A stretch of 64,000 bases of DNA from Nitrospira sp. (lineage in GTDB: Bacteria > Nitrospirota > Nitrospiria > Nitrospirales > Nitrospiraceae). The notes under the pieces were generated by a model, which had not been told where the DNA came from, did not search any database, and saw only the letters and a list, made by a program, of their open reading frames with translations. The DNA lies in NCBI GenBank assembly GCA_018242765.1, contig JAFEBH010000017.1, positions 119,307-183,306 on the forward strand. The letters run 5' to 3'. A program made the position numbers and the translations under genes. The first letter of the stretch is position 1, and every line of letters starts with the position of its first letter. This document shows, one piece after another, positions 50,227 through 57,720 of the stretch.

Positions 50227-51354
50227 TCAGAACAGGTGTTCGGCTACCGAGTCTGCATACCGTCGCCCTAGCGGAGTTAGCCAGAGCCGTTCGTGATCGA
50301 CATTCAAAAACCCGCTTGCCAGCAAGTGATCGACTTCAGTATTCCGTTCGGCACCCGTGAGCACGTGTAGCGGCACTCCGCGTAACAGGCGTAAGCCGAA
50401 TACGAGCGCATCACGGTTTTGCTCAGACTGTGAAAGGACGGTGCAATCGGTCAGGGGCAATCGGTTCCCATTCAAGTCGGTCACATACTGATCGAGGTCC
50501 GCTACATTGCCGAACCTGGTCCCATTCACATACGATTGGGCGCTTGGACCAAGGCCGAGATACTCACCGCCGGTCCAATACAGGAGATTGTGACGACAGT
50601 GCCATGTCGGTTTGGCGTAATTTGAGATCTCGTACTGGACAAACCCTGTCTCTGCAAGGATTTGTGCGGTTGAAGTCTCCATCTCCAGGTGAAGCTGGTC
50701 GTCGACCGCGGGAACTCGTTGTCGCGCGATGTCCTGAGCGAGTCTGGTTCCTTCCTCAATCGTCAAGGCATAACAGGAGACATGGGATGGGGCGAGAGGC
50801 AAAATCAACTCCAGGGTGCGTTGCCAATCTTGGAGCGATTGCTCAGGGAGTCCATACATGAGGTCTAGGTTGATATTGATGAACCCAGCTTCACGGGCCG
50901 CCTGAACAGCGGTGGCCGTATCCCGTACTTGTCCATGCCGCCCGATTGGGGCAAAGTCCTGTTCATTCATGGACTCTGCTCCGAAGCTGATCCTTGTGAA
51001 GCCGGCCTCTGCCAAGATTGTGAGACCGTCACGGGTGACGGAAGAGGGGTGAGCCTCCACCGTAATCTCCGCAGTTGGGCTGGTCGGCCAGGTTGTTTGT
51101 ATCAATTTCAGCAGCGCACCCAGTTGATCGGGTGGAAGAGCGGTCGGGGTTCCGCCACCAAAATAAATACTCTGGAGCATGCGGCCTTGGAGCAGGTTCC
51201 GCTGGTCCTGTAGCCGAATTTCATGCGTGAGGGCCGCGTAGAAGCTCGCCATCCGATCGACGTGAGCGATTTCAAGGTAGAAGGCGCAGAAATGACAACG
51301 ACGCCGGCAGAAGGGGATGTGAACATAGAGGCCAATATCTGCGGCAGACGTCAT
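50227..51354 (-). CDS. hemW: HemW-like radical SAM protein
   Basis: A 375-residue radical-SAM protein: 'YVHIPFCRRRCHFCAFYLE' provides the C16-x3-C20-x2-C23 iron-sulfur motif, then 'SIYFGGGTPTAL', 'EITVEAHPSSV', 'RISFGAESMNEQDFAPIGRHG', 'NLDLMYGLPEQSLQDW', 'SCYALTIEEGT', 'YEISNYAKPTWHCRHNLLYWTGGEYLGLGPSAQSY'. This is the HemW (formerly oxygen-independent coproporphyrinogen oxidase-like) family, a haem chaperone. Start ATG overlaps the upstream stop (ATGA). Confidence 0.85.
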   Translation of the reverse strand: MTSAADIGLYVHIPFCRRRCHFCAFYLEIAHVDRMASFYAALTHEIRLQDQRNLLQGRMLQSIYFGGGTPTALPPDQLGALLKLIQTTWPTSPTAEITVEAHPSSVTRDGLTILAEAGFTRISFGAESMNEQDFAPIGRHGQVRDTATAVQAAREAGFININLDLMYGLPEQSLQDWQRTLELILPLAPSHVSCYALTIEEGTRLAQDIARQRVPAVDDQLHLEMETSTAQILAETGFVQYEISNYAKPTWHCRHNLLYWTGGEYLGLGPSAQSYVNGTRFGNVADLDQYVTDLNGNRLPLTDCTVLSQSEQNRDALVFGLRLLRGVPLHVLTGAERNTEVDHLLASGFLNVDHERLWLTPLGRRYADSVAEHLF

Positions 51355-51623
51355 CGTTCAAAGCTCAGCGGAACAGGTAGTGAGAAATCTTTGCTCACGA
51401 CAATCTCGATCTCATCGCTCGGTGAGATACCTCGGTTCCGAATATGGGACGACCAGCCGCGCTGTTGCCGGAGGGAGTCAAACACCGACTTGATGAGCTG
51501 GGGTTTCATCCGAGTTTCCCATTCCCTGATCCAATTGGATTCGTCTTCTTCGCCCTCATATTCATCCGGGAAGGAAGCCTCGAGCGTGATTCGAAGCCGA
51601 AAGGTTTTTTCTTCCTGATACAT
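51351..51623 (-). CDS. Small hypothetical protein coupled to hemW
   Basis: A 90-residue protein (MYQEEKTFRLRITLEASFPDEYEGEEDESNWIREWE..., ending VPLSFER). Acidic and Trp-containing, no TM. GAGAGGG lies before ATG 51623. Its stop overlaps the hemW start, so the two are translationally coupled. Function unknown. Confidence 0.6.
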   Translation of the reverse strand: MYQEEKTFRLRITLEASFPDEYEGEEDESNWIREWETRMKPQLIKSVFDSLRQQRGWSSHIRNRGISPSDEIEIVVSKDFSLPVPLSFER

Positions 51624-51693
51624 CCTGACCCTCTCGTTGCGATTCTCTGGGGGCAACCGTATAATGGTTTGTATCACCAAGGAGTTGCTGAGT

Positions 51694-51918
51694 ATGCCTA
51701 TCTTCGAATATGTCTGTCGCGAATGCAATCACCGTTTTGAGTTGTTGATTCAGGGGGCAGCAGAAGCGGCGTGTCCTCAATGTCAGACGACGAAACTCGA
51801 GAAACAATTCTCGGCGTTTGGTGTGGGAGCGACGGCCAATTGGGCCCCCTCCGGTACTCCGGGCGCTTGTGGCAGTTGCGGTGATCCCCGTGGGCCAGGG
51901 GCCTGTTCGATGAACTAA
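51694..51918 (+). CDS. FmdB-type zinc-ribbon protein
   Basis: A 74-residue protein with the FmdB regulatory-protein zinc ribbon: 'MPIFEYVCRECNHRFELLIQ' (C8, C11) and 'CPQC' (residues ~29-32), then a Gly/Ser/Cys-rich tail with 'CGSCGDPRGPGACSMN'. AAGGAG lies before ATG 51694. Such proteins are widespread and small; function is regulatory or unknown. Confidence 0.85.
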   Translation: MPIFEYVCRECNHRFELLIQGAAEAACPQCQTTKLEKQFSAFGVGATANWAPSGTPGACGSCGDPRGPGACSMN

Positions 51919-51925
51919 TCCGGCC

Positions 51926-52252
51926 ATGGATACGATCGATGGACAGGCACTGAGCCGAGCGATCTCGACCATTTCGCAATCCGACCCTCTGATCAAGCTG
52001 CTTCAACAAGTACGAATGGGCCGTATGCAGGCCACGGATGCCGGTCTGCGTGCGATCACCGAAGCATGGCTGGGCACCTATGAACAGGCATTGTGTATGG
52101 ATGGTTTCACACAATTCGACTTGCGTCGGCTCAATCCTATCCCGAGACTTGCGGTACTCACGCAAGCCGGGGTGCTGTCCGATGAGCATCCTGGCCTGAT
52201 CTCCTTGAAAGCCTGTTACGAGCGAGTGCTCAGTCGTGCCATTAGTGAGTAA
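51926..52252 (+). CDS. Hypothetical protein
   Basis: A 108-residue helical soluble protein (MDTIDGQALSRAISTISQSDPLIKLLQQVRMGR...). It starts 7 nt after the zinc-ribbon stop and overlaps the next gene, so it is in an operon. I do not recognise the family. Confidence 0.55.
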   Translation: MDTIDGQALSRAISTISQSDPLIKLLQQVRMGRMQATDAGLRAITEAWLGTYEQALCMDGFTQFDLRRLNPIPRLAVLTQAGVLSDEHPGLISLKACYERVLSRAISE

Positions 52253-52922
52253 GCTGCTGAGGTATCTCACTTCGCTTCTGTTGTTCTGCACCTGTTTCTT
52301 CTTGTCGGTCGCCGCACGATCGGAGGATGACCCAGGTCCTCGTCCGTTGCGAACGAGTTCCATTGCCGAGCTCGATCAGCTTCTCCCCTCTGGGACACAT
52401 CTCCTACTCAATCAAGGTGCCATGGAATCCTTTCTTGCTGCGTTGGAAGGGACTCCGCCTGATTGGACCACGGTGTATGGCCGTGGTCATCATGACCCTG
52501 GTCACGACGAGCGGCTCTTCAATCTGAACCGTGAACGTGATGCGGCGCGTGAATGGAATCCCATATTGAAATGGCGGATTGCGTTTGTGTGGATCGGAGA
52601 GCTCTCGTCTTTCGATGTCGATGCCCGGTCATATTCGGTCGCGGTTGGACCGGAGTTGACCCCAACGAGCTGGGGTATGATCAGATTCAAACCTGAAGAG
52701 TTCCCCAGTAATTTGCGAGTGAGGCCGGACACGCATCTTGCTGATCGAATCGATAGGCGTCTTCTTCGCCATGAAGCGGTTCAGGTGTCCATCGTCATGG
52801 TTGGTACGCTCATCCCGACTGAGTCGGTCATCTACGACTTCTCCCATGACGATGAAGGCGTGGGGCTTATCATGCCGGTGGTGAGGGTTGAACAGGTCGA
52901 GGTCGTTCTTGTGCAGCCCTAA
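52236..52922 (+). CDS. Secreted hypothetical protein
   Basis: A 228-residue protein starting at GTG (52236 or 52245), overlapping the upstream stop. Signal peptide (LLRYLTSLLLFCTCFFLSVAARS). Mature part: 'MESFLAALEGTPPDWTTVYGRGHHDPGHDERLFNLNRERD', 'WRIAFVWIGELSSFDVDARSYSVAVGPELTPTSWGMIRFKPEEFP'. No known domain recognised. Confidence 0.55.
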   Translation: MPLVSKLLRYLTSLLLFCTCFFLSVAARSEDDPGPRPLRTSSIAELDQLLPSGTHLLLNQGAMESFLAALEGTPPDWTTVYGRGHHDPGHDERLFNLNRERDAAREWNPILKWRIAFVWIGELSSFDVDARSYSVAVGPELTPTSWGMIRFKPEEFPSNLRVRPDTHLADRIDRRLLRHEAVQVSIVMVGTLIPTESVIYDFSHDDEGVGLIMPVVRVEQVEVVLVQP

Positions 52923-53003
52923 GCGCTATGGTTCAGCAAAGCTGAGGCATCTGAGTTGAGGATTCACGGATGACCGAGGTGCGATGCGAGTAGAGAGGAT
53001 CGG

Positions 53004-53888
53004 TTACGATGCGTCTTTCGCACAGCGAAAGCCGATCCCGGTGGCGCGGTCGGTCGGCAAGGCGTAGTCACGGTCGGAGACGCGGATGTTTCGTGCCGGT
53101 TTGAGCCAAGATCCCCCTCGTACGACCTTGAGGAGCTGTCCCTGTGGGCCGTGAGGGTTGGAGAGTGGGGCGTTGAGATACGAGTAGGGCTCATACCAAT
53201 CGTACACCCATTCTGCCGCGTTTCCGGTCATGTCGAGGACGCCGTAGGGACTAGCCCCTTGAGGAAATGTTCCGATCGGGAGGGTCAACACTTCGCCGTT
53301 GAGTCCATGCTCATGCGACACACGTGCGCCCTCGCCGGCTACCCAGAAGGCCTTCCATGCTGCGCTGTCCTTGAATTCGATTGTGTGTTTGGCCCAATAA
53401 CTCGCACTGTTGCTGTAGAAGCTGTCCCAGTTCATGCCCCAGGGGTACCGGCGGCCGTCTGTACCCCGTGCGGCCTTCTCCCATTCCGCTTCGGTCGGGA
53501 GCCGTTTCTCTTGCCATCGGCAGTAGGCCACGGCGTCATGCCAACTGATATTGACAACCGGATGTTGTTCGCTTCCGGAGAGTGGTGTTGCCTGATGCCA
53601 CAGGTTAAATGAGGGGGTGATGTGGCTTGGCGGAGGATGTCCGGTGCCGTCGATAAATTGTTTGTACTGGGTATTGGTGATTTCGTAGCGATCAATAGAA
53701 AAGGACGCGACATAGACTAAGCGTTGCGGTCGTTCGTCATCATAGCTCAGGCCGTCCTCCGGGCTGCCCATGAGAAACTCTCCGGCTGGAATCAACACCA
53801 TGTCGGGGGGGACTCCCGTCTCGCCCATTGATGCGTGACCGGTGAATGTGAGAAAGAGCATGCAGCAGGCGAACCGTCGGACGCTCAT
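53004..53888 (-). CDS. Secreted SUMF1-fold protein 6
   Basis: A 294-residue protein with signal peptide (RRFACCMLFLTFTGHASMGE) and SUMF1 motifs: 'MVLIPAGEFLMGSPEDGLSYDDERPQR', 'YVASFSIDRYEITNTQYKQFI', 'ISWHDAVAYCRWQEKRLPTEAEWEKAARG', 'YPWGMNWDSF', 'SPYGVLDMTGNAAEWVYDWYEP', 'VVRGGSWLKP', 'GFRCAKD'. Its ATG overlaps the stop of the CADD-like gene by one base (TGATG). It is the only SUMF1 copy outside the oxidase island and differs in partner. Confidence 0.8.
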   Translation of the reverse strand: MSVRRFACCMLFLTFTGHASMGETGVPPDMVLIPAGEFLMGSPEDGLSYDDERPQRLVYVASFSIDRYEITNTQYKQFIDGTGHPPPSHITPSFNLWHQATPLSGSEQHPVVNISWHDAVAYCRWQEKRLPTEAEWEKAARGTDGRRYPWGMNWDSFYSNSASYWAKHTIEFKDSAAWKAFWVAGEGARVSHEHGLNGEVLTLPIGTFPQGASPYGVLDMTGNAAEWVYDWYEPYSYLNAPLSNPHGPQGQLLKVVRGGSWLKPARNIRVSDRDYALPTDRATGIGFRCAKDAS

Positions 53889-54634
53889 CAAGGCTTGGTG
53901 ATCCCGCAGGATTTGGCGACAGCATCACGATACTTCAGCCAAAGGGTGAGGCTCTTACGAAGGCAAGTCAGGACCGATTCTCTGATTGCCGGTGGCGCGT
54001 AATTGACGACCATGTGGTAGGCGTCGTGACGATGTCCGGCTTCGACAAGCTGGTGTGCACGGATCAGATCCATCCGGCTCGGGTGGATCCCATGATAGCG
54101 GACAAGGGGATGGACGTTGATGAGGGACTCGATGTCTTTCGCGCGTTTCCGTCTTGAGGGAGCGGTGAGCTCTGTGCGGTCCTTGACACTTCCTTCCACG
54201 AAAATCGTGAATGTGGCCGCGCCCAGGACCCATTCGCGGTGATGGGACATACGGTCAAGCCAGGCTCGGTAGGTGCGGGCCTCAGGAAGAAGATGAAAAC
54301 GCTCAAAACTGCTGCGGCTGAATCGGAGCCCTTCCATCATCGTCAAGAAGAGTTCTGGATGAGACGTTCCCAACGAAAGACCTCCGGTTTCCTCCTCGTA
54401 GATATTTTCAGCCAGCATGTGACGTGCGGAAGTGGGTGGATTTTTCCCGAGAATTCTGGCTAAGAAGATAGGGAAGTCACGAACGTAGACGCCGTATTCT
54501 TGTTGAAAGTGAAGCTTCAGTTGGGCATGGGTGAGTCGTCCGGAGGCAAAATGATCCCAAGCCCAATGGTGCTTGTTGTCCATGAGTTGGAGCAGCGATT
54601 CAAGAAACGCCGACTTCGTCATGTAAACAGACAT
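53888..54634 (-). CDS. CADD-like iron-containing redox enzyme
   Basis: A 248-residue all-helical protein of the TENA/PqqC/haem-oxygenase-like superfamily: 'YGVYVRDFPIFLARIL', 'MLAENIYEEETGGLS', 'HPELFLTMMEGL', 'YGIHPSRMDLIRAHQLVEAGHRHDAYHMV'. The 'EN-x-x-EE' helix and the later 'H-x3-D-x2-H' type residues fit a dimetal site. CADD-family members (Chlamydia; a Nitrosomonas relative) make 4-aminobenzoate for folate from their own Tyr. A role in folate synthesis is thus plausible. Coupled to the SUMF1-6 gene. Confidence 0.7.
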   Translation of the reverse strand: MSVYMTKSAFLESLLQLMDNKHHWAWDHFASGRLTHAQLKLHFQQEYGVYVRDFPIFLARILGKNPPTSARHMLAENIYEEETGGLSLGTSHPELFLTMMEGLRFSRSSFERFHLLPEARTYRAWLDRMSHHREWVLGAATFTIFVEGSVKDRTELTAPSRRKRAKDIESLINVHPLVRYHGIHPSRMDLIRAHQLVEAGHRHDAYHMVVNYAPPAIRESVLTCLRKSLTLWLKYRDAVAKSCGITKP

Positions 54635-54690
54635 GATGCCTTGCCTCTTTGAGGTGGTGTCGCTACAATTCGGAACCCAGAGGAATAGAG

Positions 54691-54975
54691 ATGAAAGCCA
54701 TTACCATTCAGAATCCTGATGAGATCCTGACGCTCTTGGCCGATGTGAGTCTTCGGGGAACAGGGTTTACGACCGACTCGTTGCTCGACTATGTTTTAGA
54801 GGAAGGATTCACTGAGCCTATCTTCCTCAATGCCAGCGGCGAGGATCCCACCGCATTTTTTAAGGACCAGCCGAATGCCTGGGCGATCTACCAGGTTCGG
54901 GAATGGAAACGTGTCCTCACGATTTCAGGCGGCCCTGGTCAAGAGCGGCGTGCTCGTATTACGGAAACGCCGTAA
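54691..54975 (+). CDS. Hypothetical protein
   Basis: A 94-residue soluble protein (MKAITIQNPDEILTLLADVS...LDYVLEEGFTEPIFLNASGEDPTAFFKDQPNAWAIYQV). AGAGGAATAGAG precedes the ATG. No domain recognised; compact alpha/beta. Confidence 0.5.
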   Translation: MKAITIQNPDEILTLLADVSLRGTGFTTDSLLDYVLEEGFTEPIFLNASGEDPTAFFKDQPNAWAIYQVREWKRVLTISGGPGQERRARITETP

Positions 54976-55058
54976 AGTCTGGTGTAAGTGTAAAACGGGG
55001 ATGAGGAAAGTGCAATCGATGAGCAGGTTTCGGAGGTGAGCACGCTATCAAGGGAGCG

Positions 55059-55292
55059 ATGATGAGGATGATCCATCTCATGAATGCGCAAGACGTTGGA
55101 GAGCTCGCCATGATCAAGAGCTTGCTGGACGGCAATCGTATCGCCTATGTCGTCCATGGCGAACATGTCAGTAGTCTCTATCCCGGAATGCCGTTCGTTG
55201 GGAGCCGGGTGATGGTTGATGCCGCTGATCATGCCCGTGCGGAGGTGCTTCTTGGGCGGCTTCGGCTTTCGATCCGAGAAACATCATCTTGA
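55059..55292 (+). CDS. DUF2007 family protein
   Basis: A 77-residue protein: 'MIHLMNAQDVGELAMIKSLLDGNRIAYVVHGEHVSSLYPGMPFVGSRVMVDAADHARAEVLL', the layout of DUF2007 (putative signal-transducing) proteins, ferredoxin-like fold. Starts at ATG 55059 or 55062 after GGGAGCG. Confidence 0.7.
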   Translation: MMRMIHLMNAQDVGELAMIKSLLDGNRIAYVVHGEHVSSLYPGMPFVGSRVMVDAADHARAEVLLGRLRLSIRETSS

Positions 55293-55455
55293 AAAAGAAG
55301 ATGATGGAGGGATTCTCTCAGTAGGGCCGGTTTTTGGAATGATGTTCGAAAAGATTATCCAATATAGCCACAGGCTTATACTTCGTGTGGAACCTCGCCT
55401 ACCAATGACGCTTCATGTGTAAGTACGATGCGAACATACAACTGCCGGACTCTGC

Positions 55456-55896
55456 TTAGGGCTGGATTTTCGGGTGCGGCTTGTCCGTGGGGAAGTCACG
55501 GGCTTGGCGTTCACGAGATCCTTCGTACCATCCCCCCTTCAGGACGCTCTCCTCGAAATAGAGGTAGCGGTGGCGGACAACTGCAGTACTTTCCCAATCT
55601 TCGAAGATCCATTCCTCTTGCCGTATTCCATCCTTGGTGAAGGTCGTATTGATCGTCTGCGGGCCGCCCCAGGCTTGTAACACCTGATCCTTGCTCATTC
55701 CCACCATGACGCGATGTTGTTCGATGTGCTTACGAAAATCCGGATCGCCGAGTTGCACAATCATCGGCCATACCACCGCCATGAGGACAAAGAGAACAAG
55801 CCCCGTATAAATAATGATTCGCACAGGGCGACGGCGAATGAAGGAAGGTTCATTCGTGTCGGACTTGAGGGACATCGGTTGAGAATCATCAGCCAT
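55456..55896 (-). CDS. Membrane-anchored SmpA/OmlA-like protein
   Basis: A 146-residue protein with one TM helix (IIIYTGLVLFVLMAVVWPMIV, ~26-46) and a domain reading 'HRVMVGMSKDQVLQAWGGPQTINTTFTKDGIRQEEWIFEDW', which resembles SmpA/OmlA/BamE-type small domains ('GMtkeqV...GkP'). An alternative GTG start lies at 55935. Role unknown. Confidence 0.6.
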   Translation of the reverse strand: MADDSQPMSLKSDTNEPSFIRRRPVRIIIYTGLVLFVLMAVVWPMIVQLGDPDFRKHIEQHRVMVGMSKDQVLQAWGGPQTINTTFTKDGIRQEEWIFEDWESTAVVRHRYLYFEESVLKGGWYEGSRERQARDFPTDKPHPKIQP

Positions 55897-56079
55897 AGCG
55901 TGATAGAAAGTTGGAGATGCTAACAGCGCACTCACTCCCGAGTCAAGGAAGTGACGGTAATATGTAGTGAAATCAATGGGATAAAAGGTAGGCTATACTT
56001 AATTGCGGAGAGGGTCTGGGATGTCCTGACAGGTTTCAAGGCAAGCCTATCACGGTCACGGTTAAGGGTGGGTAGATAC

Positions 56080-56628
56080 ATGATGGTCAGACGGTACTGT
56101 TGGATGTTGTTCATGTGGCTCTGTGTCGTACTGGGGCAGGGGCTTTCTGTCGAGGCCTGGGCGGTAACGATGTATTCGTATATGGATGATCAAGGGAACC
56201 TGGTCTACACGGATACTCTGGAAACCATTCCTCAAAAGTATCGCGCGAAGGTGAAAGCACATGAACAATCTGATCCGGTTACAAAGCCCCCTTCAACGTT
56301 GCAGTCGATACAAGAGAAAGTCAAAGCACAAGCCAAGAACCTCGGCTGGGAGACGCCATCCGGTCATCTGGATGTAGAGGGGCTGGCTCCGGAGCAGTCG
56401 AAGATTCTGACTCAAGCCGGCATCGCAGCGGTGGTCCTGTTGCTCATCATCTTCTTGAGTAAAAACAGCCCGATGGTACGGCTATTGGCTCTGGGCCTAT
56501 TGATCGTGCTGGGGATTGGTACACCCGTTCTCATGTACACCAGTGATGGAGGTCCGATGGATCGCATGAAAGAGAAAGCGGTCGCTGCAGGACAAACTCA
56601 GCAGAATCGACTCCAGCCCTCGCCGTAG
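56080..56628 (+). CDS. Secreted DUF4124-like membrane protein
   Basis: A 182-residue protein with a signal peptide (WMLFMWLCVVLGQGLSVEAWA), a DUF4124-like short domain (VTMYSYMDDQGNLVYTDTLETIPQKYR), then two TM helices (AGIAAVVLLLIIFLSKNSP, VRLLALGLLIVLGIGTPVLMYTS). ATG at 56080 (or 56083) is chosen for the signal peptide. DUF4124 is common in periplasmic proteins; function unknown. Confidence 0.6.
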   Translation: MMVRRYCWMLFMWLCVVLGQGLSVEAWAVTMYSYMDDQGNLVYTDTLETIPQKYRAKVKAHEQSDPVTKPPSTLQSIQEKVKAQAKNLGWETPSGHLDVEGLAPEQSKILTQAGIAAVVLLLIIFLSKNSPMVRLLALGLLIVLGIGTPVLMYTSDGGPMDRMKEKAVAAGQTQQNRLQPSP

Positions 56629-56639
56629 CCTTCCCTATT

Positions 56640-56805
56640 CGGAAGCGTTTCTACGACAACCGCTGATACGCCACTGCGACACTACCCGTCACTCGTCGTT
56701 CGTGAAACGTCTCTCGTTTCGGAATGCGGGCGCTTCACGCTATCACGAGATAGGTTTCACACGCGTGAAAGCAACGTGAGAATGCCGCTGGCAGACTGTG
56801 ACCGA
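56640..56805. repeat. Degenerate palindromic intergenic tract
   Basis: Contains GTGAAACG/CGTTTC words in both orientations and the stretch GTGAGAATGCCGCTGGCAGACTG, which resembles the right end of the dispersed repeat at 8696-8820 (GCGAGAACACCGCTGGCGGAC). Probably a worn copy of that family. Confidence 0.4.
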
Positions 56806-57600
56806 TTACTCCGCATAGTGGGGAACCGGAATGGTCTTCAATGATCGCTGTGAAGGCACCGATTGCTTGTCGAACTGAGCAGAAAACGGGTTGAGGGTCG
56901 GTTCATGCGTATGTCGTAACCGCCTGGTGATGAACTCCACGCTCTGTGCTCCGATCTCGACACGGTCGATCAGAGCTTCCTTCGTTAGGCGGTCGGGAAG
57001 ACCTTGCAGGGAGAAGAGCTGGAAGCAGAGGGTCCAATTGAGCTGATCCTTGCCCGGTTCCTTGACGATGAAGCGGGCGTCCGGTGAAGCAGATCCCTGA
57101 AACAGCAGCACCCAAATATTGGATCGAAAGGTGGGACTCGCTGGTTCTGTTGAGGGGTGGAATTCAGGAATCAGGAAGGGGAGGCGGGTGATGGGTACAG
57201 GGTGAGGAAATTCGATATCCACCAGTCGTACAATGAGCGGTCGATTGTCATCGTGATCATTCGGATCGACTGCATAGCTGAATGAATAGCGGATCTCGAT
57301 CCCTTCACGGGTAAAGGTGTACACGTCCTCACCATTTTCCGGAGAGACCAGCTTACTGAAATAGGTGGCCCAATCGGTGATGGGATAATAAGTGAAGACC
57401 CTGAGCGCAGACTTACGATCACGTACTGCCTGCGGCCTACCGAGTTTTTCGTGCAGTTCTTTCTGTGAGAGTCCGAGGAAGCCGTCTTCGAAGTAGGGAG
57501 TTGCCGCCGTTGTTGCGGGGAGAGCGGCGAGCACGAGGATACCGAGGATAATGGAAAGCCTGGTGGAGCGGAGAATGATCGCGATGTGCATCACGCGCAT
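56806..57600 (-). CDS. Secreted hypothetical protein
   Basis: A 264-residue protein with signal peptide (LSIILGILVLAALPATTAA). Mature part: 'YFEDGFLGLSQKELHEKLGRPQAVRDRKSALRVFTYYPITDW' (BamE-like 'G.s...l...lG.P' opening), then beta-rich to 'FSAQFDKQSVPSQRSLKTIPVPHYAE'. Divergent from metH with about 120 nt between. Function unknown. Confidence 0.55.
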   Translation of the reverse strand: MRVMHIAIILRSTRLSIILGILVLAALPATTAATPYFEDGFLGLSQKELHEKLGRPQAVRDRKSALRVFTYYPITDWATYFSKLVSPENGEDVYTFTREGIEIRYSFSYAVDPNDHDDNRPLIVRLVDIEFPHPVPITRLPFLIPEFHPSTEPASPTFRSNIWVLLFQGSASPDARFIVKEPGKDQLNWTLCFQLFSLQGLPDRLTKEALIDRVEIGAQSVEFITRRLRHTHEPTLNPFSAQFDKQSVPSQRSLKTIPVPHYAE

Positions 57601-57720
57601 CGTAGCGAGACATCCAAATTCCTGTCAAGAAAATGACCGGCTGCTTGCCGCGTCGGAAGGCCTTCCAGTATGATCGCCATGAGCCAGCCAACAACCATCC
57701 GGTCTTGAGAAAAGGTGAAC

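Noticed and set aside
19062..53888. SUMF1 genes as true formylglycine-generating enzymes
   Set aside because: The catalytic Cys pair is absent and no sulfatase gene is nearby.
57601..57720. Possible cobalamin or SAM riboswitch before metH
   Set aside because: No B12-box or SAM-motif words and the gap is short.
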